Source of the DNA: Janthinobacterium sp. 67
GTDB lineage: Bacteria; Pseudomonadota; Gammaproteobacteria; Burkholderiales; Burkholderiaceae_D
DNA: 64,000 nucleotides
Reading direction: 5' to 3'
Assembly: GCF_002797895.1 (NCBI RefSeq)
Contig: NZ_PGES01000001.1
Span: 3,286,001 to 3,350,000, forward strand
Shown: positions 45,159-54,869 of the stretch, one piece after another
Layout: the number at the start of each line of letters is the position of its first letter
Position numbering within the stretch: the first letter of the stretch is position 1
Made by a program: the position numbers and the translations under genes
Notes under the pieces: generated by a model
What the model saw: the letters and a program-made list of their open reading frames with translations, nothing else
Database searches by the model: none
Told to the model about the DNA's origin: nothing

Positions 45159-47423
45159 CTATACGGGAGTAATGTGTTTGGCCGGTCTGGCTTTGGGGCC
45201 GGTAGCGGATGTGCGCGCGTCCGGCGGCTGCGCCTTCGTTTGCGCCTTGACCGCGCGGTCGAAGACGTCCAGCATCTGCTGCAGGCTCGCTTCCTCGTCC
45301 GGCGTCGGCGCTTCGGGCACTTGCAGCACTTGCTGCAGCCACTCGGCCAGCGCGCCGATATCGTCCGGGTCGGCGCGCGACAGCAAAACCGGCAAGGCGG
45401 CGATGGCCGCGTCGAAATCATGCAGCATCAGGCGCGCCTGCTGGCGCACGATACCGCGGAATTCCTCCATGCCGACATCCTGCCGGTATTGCGGCTTGAT
45501 CAGTTTGAGGGCCAGGTTGACCCTGCGTTCGTCGGCGATCATGCGGAAGCGGTAGATGTAGAACAGCGCGCGCACGGCCGCTTCCACCAGGCCGCCCCGC
45601 TGCATGTCCTCGTCCATCTTGCGCGTTTCGCAGCGCACGTACTCGCAATGCTCTGGCGAGATGCCGGGATGGGGGCGCGGCGGCGTCGTGTCGCCGATGG
45701 CTTGTCCCGTCAGCGCCTGCACCAGGGGCGAACCGTACACCAGGTCGAAGGTCGTTTCCTGCACCATGTCGCGCCAGTCGCGCCAGCCGTTCAAGCCGGC
45801 CGTGATGGCGCCGGAGACGGCTTCCTGCATGGCCAGCAGCGGATTGTCGGGCGCTACCGGCTGGCGCTGGGCGCGCACTTTTTCGGCCTCCCTGGCCACC
45901 AGCCTGGCCAGTGGATTGTGATCGGTCCAGCGCTCGTACGACACGCGCAGCGGGTGCGCGAGCTGCAGGAAGCGCGCCGTCTGCGGCGTGACCATGGCGC
46001 GCACCCACGGCTGCGCGAACGTGCGGTACAGGGCCAGGTTCACCTCGGACACGCGCGCGGCGGCGGCGAACTTGCGGTCGTTTTCCACGCTGGGCTGCAC
46101 GATGGCGCGCACGTCGTCGATGCCGCGATGCTCGACCTGCAGCACATAGTCGCCGCTGGCCAGGTCCGCGTTCGGCGTATCGGGCGTCTTGTCGACGATC
46201 CTCGCTTCATAGATACCGGCCGGCAGCAGGTTGATCAGGTCGATATTGCTGGCGAATTTCTGGTGTTCCTTGTGCCCCACCTTGGCCGACACAAAGATGC
46301 CCAGGTGGCCGATGCTGTCATGCACGGCGTAGACGATGGTCTGGTCGTGCATCAGTACGTCCTTGTCGTCGCGGTACAGGTCCGTGATCCAGCCCAGGGC
46401 CTGCGGCGGCGGCGTGATGTTGTCGCCGTTCGAGCAGAACACGACGATGGGCGAACGGATATTGCGCAAGTCCAGGCGCACGCCGTCGGAGGTGATCAAT
46501 TCGGCCGTGGCCAGGCGGTTGCCGATGAACAGATTGTCGACGATGTACTGCATCTCGACGTCGTTCAGAAAAACGTGGCCGCCCCAGTATTTTTCAAATT
46601 CCAGGTAACGGGGCGCTTCCGTGTCGATGTTCGCGTACAAGTTGTACTGCTTGCTCCACAGCGTATTGGCCGGGTTCAGCTTCTCGAAATTCTGCACCAG
46701 GCTGGCGCCGTCGAAACGGCCGTTGCCCAGGTCGCCCGCCAGCGCCGTGGCCCAGCTGCCGCCCATCAGGCCGCCCGCGTAGCGCATCGGATTGCGGCCA
46801 TGCCAGCCGGCCCAGTACGACACGGGCGCGCCGGCCACGATGATGGGACCGAACAATTCCGGGCGCATGGCCGCCGTCATGAGGATTTGCCAGCCCGCCT
46901 GGCAATTGCCGATGACGACGGGTTTACCTTCGCTGAGCGGATGCAGGGCGATGACTTTTTCCAGGAAGGCCGCCTCGGCGTGCATGACGTCTTCCACCGT
47001 CTGCCCCGGCACGGGATCGGGCAGGAAGCCGATGAAGTAGCACGGATGGCCGGCGCGCAGGGCCACGCCGATCTCGCTCTCGGCCTTGAAGCCGCCGATG
47101 CCGGGACCGTGTCCGGCGCGCGGGTCGACGACGACGAAGGGCCGTTTCGATGGATCGGGTTCGGGCGCATCGGGCGTCAGGATGCGCGCCAGGCCGTAGT
47201 TGACGGGACGCGCCAGTTCCAGGCCCGACATCACCAGTTCGGCGGGGAAGTCGAGCACGTTCGGCACTTCCTCGGCCATGTGCTCCTGGTACTGGTTGCC
47301 GCGCCGGCGCATCACGTCCGCGTACAGCACGATGCGCTGCCACGAGTCGCGCGCATAGTCGCCCAGCACGCCCAGCGACGGCAAGCCGCCGGCGGAAAAA
47401 AATGGTGCAGCTTCGGTCTTCAT
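45159..47423 (-). CDS. DUF3141 protein, PhaC-like alpha/beta hydrolase
   Basis: A 754-aa protein of the DUF3141 family. The N-terminal half resembles polyhydroxyalkanoate synthases. GNCQAG carries a Cys nucleophile (C174) in a lipase-type box, as in PhaC (G-x-C-x-G-G). A likely catalytic Asp sits in FCSNGDNITPP and a His in VHDSIGHLGIF. The C-terminal half is helical and specific to DUF3141. Its reaction is not established; acyl transfer or polymer handling is an inference. ATG 47423 was preferred over 47438 because AAAGGA is correctly spaced. Position between an exporter and acetyl-CoA enzymes suggests a link to acyl-CoA metabolism. Confidence 0.85.
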   Translation of the reverse strand: MKTEAAPFFSAGGLPSLGVLGDYARDSWQRIVLYADVMRRRGNQYQEHMAEEVPNVLDFPAELVMSGLELARPVNYGLARILTPDAPEPDPSKRPFVVVDPRAGHGPGIGGFKAESEIGVALRAGHPCYFIGFLPDPVPGQTVEDVMHAEAAFLEKVIALHPLSEGKPVVIGNCQAGWQILMTAAMRPELFGPIIVAGAPVSYWAGWHGRNPMRYAGGLMGGSWATALAGDLGNGRFDGASLVQNFEKLNPANTLWSKQYNLYANIDTEAPRYLEFEKYWGGHVFLNDVEMQYIVDNLFIGNRLATAELITSDGVRLDLRNIRSPIVVFCSNGDNITPPPQALGWITDLYRDDKDVLMHDQTIVYAVHDSIGHLGIFVSAKVGHKEHQKFASNIDLINLLPAGIYEARIVDKTPDTPNADLASGDYVLQVEHRGIDDVRAIVQPSVENDRKFAAAARVSEVNLALYRTFAQPWVRAMVTPQTARFLQLAHPLRVSYERWTDHNPLARLVAREAEKVRAQRQPVAPDNPLLAMQEAVSGAITAGLNGWRDWRDMVQETTFDLVYGSPLVQALTGQAIGDTTPPRPHPGISPEHCEYVRCETRKMDEDMQRGGLVEAAVRALFYIYRFRMIADERRVNLALKLIKPQYRQDVGMEEFRGIVRQQARLMLHDFDAAIAALPVLLSRADPDDIGALAEWLQQVLQVPEAPTPDEEASLQQMLDVFDRAVKAQTKAQPPDARTSATGPKARPAKHITPV

Positions 47424-47471
47424 GGCTATCCTTTTCATGCAAACACACGCCGGACCATTCCGGCGCGGGGG

Positions 47472-48596
47472 CTACGCCATCTGGCTGATGGTCTTGCGAA
47501 AACGGGCAAGGGCAAACGTGAACAGCGCCGTGCCGATGGCCAGCAGGGCCAGGAACGGTTTCCACACGACGTCGATGCCGGCGCCCCGGTACAAAATCGC
47601 CTGGCTCAGTTCGACGAAATGCGTGGTCGGGGCGATCAGCATGATGTTCTGCACCAGTTCCGGCATGCTTTCGCGCGGCGTGCTGCCGCCCGACAGCATC
47701 TGCAGCGGCAGCAGCACGAGGATCAAGAGCATGCCGAACTGCGGCATGCTGCGCGCCACGGTGGCGAGGAAAATGCCCATCGACGTCGTGGCGAACAGGT
47801 GCAGGGCCGCGCCGCACAGGAACAGCGCGATCGAGCCCTCGATCGGGACGTGCAGCATGCCGCGCACCACCAGGTTCAGCGACAGGGCGGCGGCCAGCAG
47901 CACGACGAGGCCCATCGACCAGACCTTGCCCAGCATGATTTCGGCCGGCGTCACGGGCATCACCAGCAAGTGCTCGATGGTGCCGTGTTCACGTTCGCGT
48001 ATCAGGGCCGCGCCGGTGAGGATGATCGACAGCATCGTCACCTGGTTGATGAGTTCCATCAGCGAGCCAAACCAGGCCTGGCTCAGCGACGGATTGAAGC
48101 GCGCGCGCATCACCAGCTCCACAGGCGAGACGGTTGCGCCCCGGTAGCGCTTGGCGAATTCCGATATCTCGCCGGCGACGATCTGCTGGATGTAGCCGCT
48201 GCCGCTGAAGGCCTGGCTCATGCGCGTGGCGTCCACGTTCAGCTGCAGCTCCGCCTGGCGTCCGCCCAGCACGTCGGCCTGCAGCTTGGGCGGGATCGTC
48301 AGCACGAAGGTGTACCGGCCCGCGTCCAGGCCCGTGTCGACCTGGCTCTGGTTGATCATGGCCGGCGGCGTGAACTGGGGCGGGAAGAAGGCCGAGGCGA
48401 TGCGCCCGGACAGCGGCGAGCCATCCTCGTCGACGATGGCGATCGACGCCATGTGCAGGGTTTCCGGCTTGGCCGTGGCGGCCACGTAAATCGCCAAAGT
48501 AAACGTGTAGAGGATCAGGATCAGCATCATCGGATCGCGGATCAGGCTCCAGATTTCCTTCACGCCCAGGCGGTAGATGTTTTCAAGGTGGCGCAT
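47472..48596 (-). CDS. yhhJ: ABC-2 type exporter permease (YhhJ-like)
   Basis: Inner-membrane permease half of a YhiI-RbbA-YhhJ type exporter. The 374-aa protein has an N-terminal helix (about 22-42), a large periplasmic domain (about 45-170) and five more helices. The ABC-2 motif EREHGTIEHLLVMPVTPAEI lies near residue 200. It begins one base after the rbbA stop. The substrate is unknown; relatives export drugs, dyes or envelope compounds. Confidence 0.88.
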   Translation of the reverse strand: MRHLENIYRLGVKEIWSLIRDPMMLILILYTFTLAIYVAATAKPETLHMASIAIVDEDGSPLSGRIASAFFPPQFTPPAMINQSQVDTGLDAGRYTFVLTIPPKLQADVLGGRQAELQLNVDATRMSQAFSGSGYIQQIVAGEISEFAKRYRGATVSPVELVMRARFNPSLSQAWFGSLMELINQVTMLSIILTGAALIREREHGTIEHLLVMPVTPAEIMLGKVWSMGLVVLLAAALSLNLVVRGMLHVPIEGSIALFLCGAALHLFATTSMGIFLATVARSMPQFGMLLILVLLPLQMLSGGSTPRESMPELVQNIMLIAPTTHFVELSQAILYRGAGIDVVWKPFLALLAIGTALFTFALARFRKTISQMA

Positions 48597-48597
48597 A

Positions 48598-51357
48598 TCA
48601 GCTCTCCTGCTTCTTCAGCAGCGCCACCGTCACGCCGAGGATCACGGGGATGGCAATGATCAATGGCCAGAACGAGGCGTGCAGGTCGCCCAGTCCCAGC
48701 GCCTTGTTGAACACGCCGCGGCTGATATTGAGCATGTGCGTGGCCGGGTACATCAGGCCGATGGCCTTGCCCACGCCCTCCATCGACGAGACGGGATTGA
48801 GCAAGCCGGAAAACTGGATGGCCGGGATCATGGTGCCGATCATGGTCACGAACAGCGCCGCGATCTGGCTACGCGTAAACGTCGAGGCGAACAGGCCGAT
48901 GCCGGTGGCGCAGATATTGAAGATGAACGTGGCGCCGATCAGGGTCGGCAAGCTGCCCTTGACCGGCACGCCGAAGGCGGTGACGGCCAGCAGCGCCATG
49001 AGGAGGAAGTTGAACATGGCCAGCACGACGTAGGGCACCTGCTTGCCGAGCAAGAATTCCAGGCGAGTGACGGGCGTCACGTACAGGTTGATGATGGAGC
49101 CCAATTCCTTTTCGCGCACGACGGACAGCGCCGCCAGCATGGCCGGCAGCATCAGCAGCAGCAAGGGAATCACGGCCGGCACCATGGCCGGCAGGCTTTT
49201 CACGTCGGGGTTGTAGCGGTAGCGCGTCTGGATGGCGACGGGATTGCTCATCGTGATGCCATAGCGGTGCAAGGCCTGGTCGGCCAACCACAGCTGGTGC
49301 ATGCCCTGCACGTAGCCCTGCACGGTTTCCGCGCGCATCGGCATGGCGCCGTCGATCCACGCGCCCACCTGGGCCGGCGCGCCGCGCTGCACGTCGCGCG
49401 CGAAGCCGGGCGGGATCTCGATGGCCAGCGACAGTTCTCCGCTGCGCATGCGCTTGTCGATATCGGCATAGTCGCGCAGCGGCGCTCGCTCGATGAAGTA
49501 GCGCGAGCCGGCCAGGTTGTTCGTGTAATTCTGGCTCAACGTCGTCTGGTCATGGTCGAGCACCGCGTAACTCAAGTCTTCGACGTCGAGGCTGATGCCG
49601 AAGCCGATGACGAACAGCAGCAGCACGGAGCCGCCCAGCGCCAGGGTCAGGCGCACGGGGTCGCGGCGCAGCTCCAGGGTCTCGCGCCACATGTAGCTGA
49701 GCATGCGGCCCAGGCTGAAGCGGCTGCGCCGGTGTTGTTCCTGCTGCGGCGGCGCGGCCGCTTCCACCTTCCGCACGGGCGCCGGCGTTTCCCCCACCGT
49801 CGCCGCTGCCGTACCACCGCCCGCCTCTTCCAGGTAGGCGATGAAAGCCGCTTCCAGCGAGGGCGCGCCCTTCTTGCGCACCAGTTCGGCCGGCGCATCG
49901 CTGACCAGCACTTTCCCCGCATGCATCAGCGAGATGCGGTCGCAGCGCTCGGCCTCGTTCATGAAGTGGGTGGAAATGAAAATGGTGACGTGGTCGCGCC
50001 GCGCCAGCTCGATCATCAGACGCCAGAAATTGTCGCGCGCGATCGGGTCGACGCCGGACGTCGGTTCGTCGAGGATCAGCATTTCCGGCTTGTGCACCAT
50101 GGCCACGGCCAAGGATAGCCGCTGGCGTATGCCCAGCGGCAGGCTGTCGGGCAAGTCGTCCATCACCGCGCGCAAGTCGAAGCGCTGCGCCATCTCGTCG
50201 ATGCGCGCAGGTATCTCGCCCTCTGGCACGTGGAACAGGCGCGCGTGCAGCACCAGGTTCTGGCGCACCGTCAGTTCGCTGTACAGCGAGAAGGCCTGCG
50301 ACATGTAGCCGACCCGGCGGCGCGTATCGATATCGCTGGAATCGACCTGCTTGCCGAACAGCCAGGCCTTGCCTTCCGTGGCCGGCAGCAAGCCCGTGAG
50401 CATCTTCATGGTGGTCGACTTGCCGCAGCCGTTCGAGCCGAGAAAACCGAAGATTTCGCCGCGGCCGATGCGGAAATTCACATGGTCGACGGCCGTGAAA
50501 TCGCCGAAGCGCATGGTCAGGTCCTGCGCCTCGATGGCGACGTCCTGCGCGCTGGCCGCGTCCAGCGGCGTGATGACGACGGGCTGGTGGCCCGCGCGCT
50601 TGGCTTCGGGCAGCAGCTTGATGAAGGCCGCTTCCAGGTTGCCGCTGTCCGTGCGCGCCAGCAGTTCGGCCGGCGTGCCCGTATCGAGCACCTTGCCGTC
50701 ATCCATGGCCACCAGCCAGTCGAAGCGCTGCGCCTCGTCCATGTAGGCGGTGGCCACCATCACGCTCATTTGCGGGCGCTGCACGCGGATGCCGGCGATC
50801 AGGTCCCAGAACTGGGCGCGCGCCAGCGGATCGACGCCGGTGGTCGGCTCGTCGAGAATCAGCAGGTCGGGATCGTGGATCAGCGCGCAGCACAGGCCCA
50901 GCTTCTGCTTCATGCCGCCCGACAGCTTGCCCGCCGGGCGCGCGAGGAACGCTTGCAAGCCCGTGCTGCGGGTCAGCTGGTCGATGCGGCGGCGGCGCTC
51001 GGCCGCGTCGTGGCCGAACAGGCGCGCGAAAAACTGCAGGTTTTCCTCGACCGACAGGGTCGGATACAGGTTCTTGCCCAGCCCTTGCGGCATGTAGGCG
51101 ATGCGCGGGCAGACGTCGTCGCGGTGGCGCGCATCGCGCATGTCGCCGCCCAGCGCCATCACCGTGCCCTGCTGCACGGCGCGCGCGCCCGCCACCAGCG
51201 ACAGCAAACTCGATTTGCCCACGCCATCGGGTCCGATCAAGCCCACCATGCGGCCGGCCGGCACGTCGAGGTCGATGCCGTCCAGCGCCACCGTCTTGCC
51301 GTAATGCTGGCTGACGCCGCGGATGCTGACGACTGGGGAAGTGGCAGCCACGGTCAC
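48598..51357 (-). CDS. rbbA: RbbA-type double-ATPase ABC exporter with fused permease
   Basis: A 919-aa inner-membrane protein with two ABC ATPase domains and a C-terminal ABC-2 permease. Domain 1 has Walker [10 protein letters not shown], signature LSGGMKQK and Walker [11 protein letters not shown]. Domain 2 has GSNGCGKST, a degenerate signature LPLGIRQR and LILDEPTSG. The permease part (about 570-919) carries [20 protein letters not shown]. The layout equals E. coli RbbA, first described as ribosome-associated but with a transporter architecture. It overlaps the HlyD-family gene by 4 bases and is followed by yhhJ. Confidence 0.9.
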   Translation of the reverse strand: MTVAATSPVVSIRGVSQHYGKTVALDGIDLDVPAGRMVGLIGPDGVGKSSLLSLVAGARAVQQGTVMALGGDMRDARHRDDVCPRIAYMPQGLGKNLYPTLSVEENLQFFARLFGHDAAERRRRIDQLTRSTGLQAFLARPAGKLSGGMKQKLGLCCALIHDPDLLILDEPTTGVDPLARAQFWDLIAGIRVQRPQMSVMVATAYMDEAQRFDWLVAMDDGKVLDTGTPAELLARTDSGNLEAAFIKLLPEAKRAGHQPVVITPLDAASAQDVAIEAQDLTMRFGDFTAVDHVNFRIGRGEIFGFLGSNGCGKSTTMKMLTGLLPATEGKAWLFGKQVDSSDIDTRRRVGYMSQAFSLYSELTVRQNLVLHARLFHVPEGEIPARIDEMAQRFDLRAVMDDLPDSLPLGIRQRLSLAVAMVHKPEMLILDEPTSGVDPIARDNFWRLMIELARRDHVTIFISTHFMNEAERCDRISLMHAGKVLVSDAPAELVRKKGAPSLEAAFIAYLEEAGGGTAAATVGETPAPVRKVEAAAPPQQEQHRRSRFSLGRMLSYMWRETLELRRDPVRLTLALGGSVLLLFVIGFGISLDVEDLSYAVLDHDQTTLSQNYTNNLAGSRYFIERAPLRDYADIDKRMRSGELSLAIEIPPGFARDVQRGAPAQVGAWIDGAMPMRAETVQGYVQGMHQLWLADQALHRYGITMSNPVAIQTRYRYNPDVKSLPAMVPAVIPLLLLMLPAMLAALSVVREKELGSIINLYVTPVTRLEFLLGKQVPYVVLAMFNFLLMALLAVTAFGVPVKGSLPTLIGATFIFNICATGIGLFASTFTRSQIAALFVTMIGTMIPAIQFSGLLNPVSSMEGVGKAIGLMYPATHMLNISRGVFNKALGLGDLHASFWPLIIAIPVILGVTVALLKKQES

Positions 51358-52427
51358 TGCGGAACCTTCGCCGTCAGTTCAGCGGGCCAGGCCTGCTTCG
51401 CATCGAGACGCACCCAGGCCACGCCGGGCAAGCCCACTTTCACCAGCGCCAGATGCTTTTGCAGCAGTTCGCGGCTGATCTGCGCCTTCACACGGAACAT
51501 CAGTTTCTGGCGTTCGCTGGCCGTTTCCACGGTCTTCGGCGTGAACTGCGCGCTGGCGGCGACGAACGAGATCGTCGCCGGTATCACGTACTGGGGCGCC
51601 GCATCGAGGATGATGCGCACTTCGCCGCCCAGCGCCACCTTGCCGGCCGCCGTCTCGGGCAGGAAGAAGGTCATGTAGACGTCCGACAGGTCGACCAGGT
51701 TGAGCACCTTGCCGCCGCCGGCCAATACTTCGCCCTGCTGCGCCACCAGGTATTGCACGCGGCCGTCGCGCGGCGCCGCCAGCTGGCCGTCGGCCAGGTC
51801 GGCGTCGATGCGCGCCGTCGTCGCCTCGGCCGCCACGACGGCGGAACGCGAGCCGACCACCTGCGCCCTGGCCGCGTCGATGGCCGCCTGCGCCGCCGTC
51901 ACCTGCGCCCTGGCAGCATTCAGGGCGGCGGCCACGCTGCGCACGCGGGCGCGGTCGTCGTCGAGTTCCTGCACCGAGGACGCGCCTTCTTTCGACAGGG
52001 TTTCGGAGCGTGCCAGGCGGCGGCGCGCCGCATCGAGTTCGCTTTCGCGCTGCGCCACCATGGCCAGCGCGGCCGCCTTGTCGCTCTCGCGCACGGCCAC
52101 CTGCGCCTGCGCGCCCACCACCGCATCGGATGCCTGCTGCTGGCGCGCACGCGCCTCGTCGCGCTGGGCCGCCAGGGAATCGACCTGCATGGTGGCCAGC
52201 GGCTGGCCCGCCTTGACGAAGTCGCCCTCGCGCACGAGGATCTCCTTGACCCGCCCGGCCAGCTTGGTGGCGACGTCGATTTCCGTCGCTTCGATGCGGC
52301 CATTGCCGCTGACAAAACCTTCGCCAGGACCGGTGGGACGCATTTTTTGCCAGGCCACATAGCCCAGCACGAGAACGGCCACGACGAGTGCCGCGGGGAT
52401 GAGTTTTTTCTTCAGTTGAGCATTCAT
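51354..52427 (-). CDS. yhiI: HlyD-family periplasmic adaptor (YhiI-like)
   Basis: Membrane-fusion protein linking the RbbA/YhhJ exporter to an outer-membrane channel. One N-terminal membrane helix (about 8-26), then lipoyl and barrel motifs [20 protein letters not shown] and [17 protein letters not shown] long Ala/Arg/Gln-rich alpha-hairpin (about 80-200) follows. The second lipoyl half contains [20 protein letters not shown]. At 357 aa it is normal. It starts 18 bases after the NodT-type channel gene. Confidence 0.9.
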   Translation of the reverse strand: MNAQLKKKLIPAALVVAVLVLGYVAWQKMRPTGPGEGFVSGNGRIEATEIDVATKLAGRVKEILVREGDFVKAGQPLATMQVDSLAAQRDEARARQQQASDAVVGAQAQVAVRESDKAAALAMVAQRESELDAARRRLARSETLSKEGASSVQELDDDRARVRSVAAALNAARAQVTAAQAAIDAARAQVVGSRSAVVAAEATTARIDADLADGQLAAPRDGRVQYLVAQQGEVLAGGGKVLNLVDLSDVYMTFFLPETAAGKVALGGEVRIILDAAPQYVIPATISFVAASAQFTPKTVETASERQKLMFRVKAQISRELLQKHLALVKVGLPGVAWVRLDAKQAWPAELTAKVPQ

Positions 52428-52445
52428 GGTATCGGGGGGATCAAA

Positions 52446-53897
52446 TTAGTGGGTGGAAGCGGCGGTGGAGGTGACGGGTGCGCCGCCGCCCAGGGCCGCA
52501 TACAGGCTGACCTGGCTCGACAGCAGCGCGCGGCGCGTCTGCACCAGCTGCTGCTCGACCGTCAGCAAGTCGCGCTGCGCGTCGAGTACTTCCAGGTAGG
52601 GCGCGGCGCCATTGTCGTAGCGCAGCTTGGCCAGGCGTGCCCGTTCGCTCTGTGCGGCCAGGGTCGTCTTGCCGATGTCGACCTGCAGCGCCAGCCAGCG
52701 CCGGTTCGACAGCGCGTCGGCCACTTCGCGGAAGGCGCCCTGCACGCTCTTTTCATAGTTGGCCACGGCCACGTCGCGGCGCACTTCGGCCAGGTCCATA
52801 TTGGCGCGCAAACGGCCCGCGTCAAAGATCGGCAGCACCAGGCGTGGCGCGACATTCCAGGCGCCGCTGCCAGAATCGAACAAACCGCTCAATTCCGCGC
52901 TGGCCGTGCCGTAGGCGGCCGTCAGCGAAATCGTCGGGAAGAAGGCGGCGCGCGCGGCGCCGATATTGGCTTGCGCGGCGCGCAGCTGGTGTTCGGCCGC
53001 GATCAGGTCGGGGCGCTGCGTGAGCAAGGCCGAGGGCAGGCCCGCATGCAGCGGCTGCAGCACGCTGGCGTCGTCGAAGCGGCGCACCTCGCCAGCCACC
53101 GGCGTCAGATCGACGGGGCCGCCCACCAGCTGGGCCAGCGCGTGCGCCTGCACGGCGCGCGCCTGTTCCAGCTGGGCCGACAGCGAGAGGGCCTGGCTGA
53201 GCAGGGTTTCCACCTGCGTCAGGTCCAGCTTGGAAATCGACCCGACTTCAAAGCGGCGCGTGAAGATGCGCAGCGATTCGGCGCGGCTGTCGACGGTGGC
53301 GCGCGCCAGTTCCACCCTTTCGTCGAGTTCACGCAAGCCCAGGTAGCCATTGGCCACCTGCGCCACGAGGGCCACGCCGACGGCGCGGCGCGCCTCGTCG
53401 CTGGCCAGCAGGGTTTGCAGCGCGCTGTCCTTCAGGCTGCGCACCCGGCCCCAGAAATCGAGTTCCCACGCGCTCACGTTCAAGCCCGCCTGGTACTGCG
53501 CGCTCGTCATGGCGCGGCCCGTCGGACTCAGGTCGTCTGGCACGCGTGCGCGGCTGCCGGAGGCGCCCAGCGCGATGGTGGGAAATTGCTCCGCGCGCTG
53601 GATGCCGTACGCGGCGCGCGCCTCTTCCACGCGCAGCGCGGCGATGCGGATATCGCGGTTGCTGGCCAGCGCCTGCGCAATGAGCGCCTGCAGGCGCGGG
53701 TCGGCGAAATAGCTTTGCCAGGCGACGTCGGGCGCATGCGCGCCGGCCGGATCGCTCTCGGGATACTGCGCCGCCACGGGCAGCGGCGGTGGCGCATACG
53801 GCGGCGCCATCGAGGCGCAGCCGGCCAGGGCCAGCGTGGTGGCCAGCGCGGCCAGCATGGCGCGGTGTGGCAAGGTAAAAACAGCCATGGTCATCAT
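52446..53897 (-). CDS. NodT-family outer-membrane efflux lipoprotein
   Basis: TolC-like outer-membrane channel of 483 aa. The lipobox LALAGC gives Cys27. Two repeated OEP domains follow. Typical NodT motifs are WQSYFADPRLQALIAQALAS, NRDIRIAALRVEEARAAYGI and RPDLIAAEHQLRAAQANIGAAR. The last one marks the second repeat. It lies between fabI (7 bases upstream) and the HlyD-family adaptor, and completes a four-part exporter spanning both membranes. Confidence 0.92.
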   Translation of the reverse strand: MMTMAVFTLPHRAMLAALATTLALAGCASMAPPYAPPPLPVAAQYPESDPAGAHAPDVAWQSYFADPRLQALIAQALASNRDIRIAALRVEEARAAYGIQRAEQFPTIALGASGSRARVPDDLSPTGRAMTSAQYQAGLNVSAWELDFWGRVRSLKDSALQTLLASDEARRAVGVALVAQVANGYLGLRELDERVELARATVDSRAESLRIFTRRFEVGSISKLDLTQVETLLSQALSLSAQLEQARAVQAHALAQLVGGPVDLTPVAGEVRRFDDASVLQPLHAGLPSALLTQRPDLIAAEHQLRAAQANIGAARAAFFPTISLTAAYGTASAELSGLFDSGSGAWNVAPRLVLPIFDAGRLRANMDLAEVRRDVAVANYEKSVQGAFREVADALSNRRWLALQVDIGKTTLAAQSERARLAKLRYDNGAAPYLEVLDAQRDLLTVEQQLVQTRRALLSSQVSLYAALGGGAPVTSTAASTH

Positions 53898-53904
53898 CTT
53901 CCAG

Positions 53905-54687
53905 TCAATTCAGAATGTTGTAGCCGCCATCGACGTACAGGGTGCCGCCCGTGATGGCACGCGCGCCGTCGCCGGCCAGGAAGGCGCACAGCGCGCCCAC
54001 GTCCTCGATGGTGGCCAGGCGGCGCATGGGCGAGCGTTCGATGGCGTCGGCCATCAGGCGGTCGAAATGGGCGATGCCGGAAGCGGCCCGCGTTTCCAGT
54101 GGCCCCGGCGAAATGGCGTTCACGCGGATGCCTTGCGGGCCCAGTTCGGCGGCCAGGTAGCGCACGGACGCTTCCAGCGCCGCCTTGACGGGCCCCATCA
54201 GGCCGTAGTCGGCGATGACTTCCTCGGCGCCCAGATAACTCATGGTCGTCAAGCTGCCGCCGTCCCGCATCAGGGGTTCGGCCAGTTTCGCCATGCGCAT
54301 GAAGGAGTGGCACGAGACATCCATCGCCTGCGCAAAGCCGCCGGCCGAGCTGTCCGTCACGCGGCCATGCAAGTCGTGTTTCGGCGCATAGGCGATGGAA
54401 TGGACGACGAAGTCGATGCGTCCCCACTGCCGTTCGATCTGCGCGAACAGCGCCTCCAATTGCCCCGGCACGGCCACGTCGAGCGGCGCCATGATGGACG
54501 CCTGCACCTGCAGCGCCAGCGGCTCCACGTGCGGCCTGGCCTTGTCATTGAGCCAGGTGACGGCCAGTTCGGCGCCGGCCGCGCGCAGGGCGCTGGCGCA
54601 GCCCCAGGCGATGCTTTGCGCATTGGCGATACCCACCACCAGCCCCCGCTTGCCCTGCAAGGGCAGGTGCGGCAAGGGGGCCGTCAT
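53905..54687 (-). CDS. fabI: Enoyl-ACP reductase, FabI type
   Basis: NADH-dependent reduction of enoyl-ACP, the last step of each fatty acid elongation cycle. The 260-aa SDR protein has GKRGLVVGIANAQSIAWG at the cofactor site. The active site reads SYLGAEEVIADYGLMGPVKAALE in two parts: Y151, Y161 and K168 match E. coli Y146, Y156 and K163. The C-terminus ends YVDGGYNILN. No good ribosome site precedes ATG 54687, but an upstream small ORF overlaps it (ATGA). A second copy elsewhere for housekeeping synthesis is possible; this one sits in a probable low-oxygen operon with an exporter. Confidence 0.92.
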   Translation of the reverse strand: MTAPLPHLPLQGKRGLVVGIANAQSIAWGCASALRAAGAELAVTWLNDKARPHVEPLALQVQASIMAPLDVAVPGQLEALFAQIERQWGRIDFVVHSIAYAPKHDLHGRVTDSSAGGFAQAMDVSCHSFMRMAKLAEPLMRDGGSLTTMSYLGAEEVIADYGLMGPVKAALEASVRYLAAELGPQGIRVNAISPGPLETRAASGIAHFDRLMADAIERSPMRRLATIEDVGALCAFLAGDGARAITGGTLYVDGGYNILN

Positions 54688-54869
54688 GCCGGGACCGGAC
54701 GCAGGGCGGGCCACGGCGTGGCCGCATGCACGGATCGCACGGCGCCCGCATGCAGGGCGGCGGCGCACATGGCCAGGGTGACGCCGCCGGCGCGCGCATA
54801 CGGCAAGGTAATCGGTGTATGGGGGTGGAGGGTACTGCACGCGTCGGGCGCGGGGGTCTGCATCTTCAT
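54684..54869 (-). CDS. Small hypothetical ORF ahead of fabI
   Basis: A possible 61-aa protein starting MKMQTPAPDACSTLHPHTPI and ending PWPALRPVPA. Third codon positions are mostly G/C, the stop overlaps the fabI ATG, and GGAAG lies upstream of its ATG. No similarity is recognised. A middle hydrophobic stretch (GGVTLAMCAAALHAGAV) could be a membrane segment. It may also serve as a leader that delivers ribosomes to fabI. Confidence 0.45.
   Translation of the reverse strand: MKMQTPAPDACSTLHPHTPITLPYARAGGVTLAMCAAALHAGAVRSVHAATPWPALRPVPA

Noticed and set aside
43755..48659. A 1634-codon open frame on the plus strand
   Set aside because: It runs antisense to ackA, the Pta fusion, DUF3141 and yhhJ, all of which have full family motifs. 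Its translation is rich in Arg, His, Gln and Gly, as expected for the antisense of high-GC genes.
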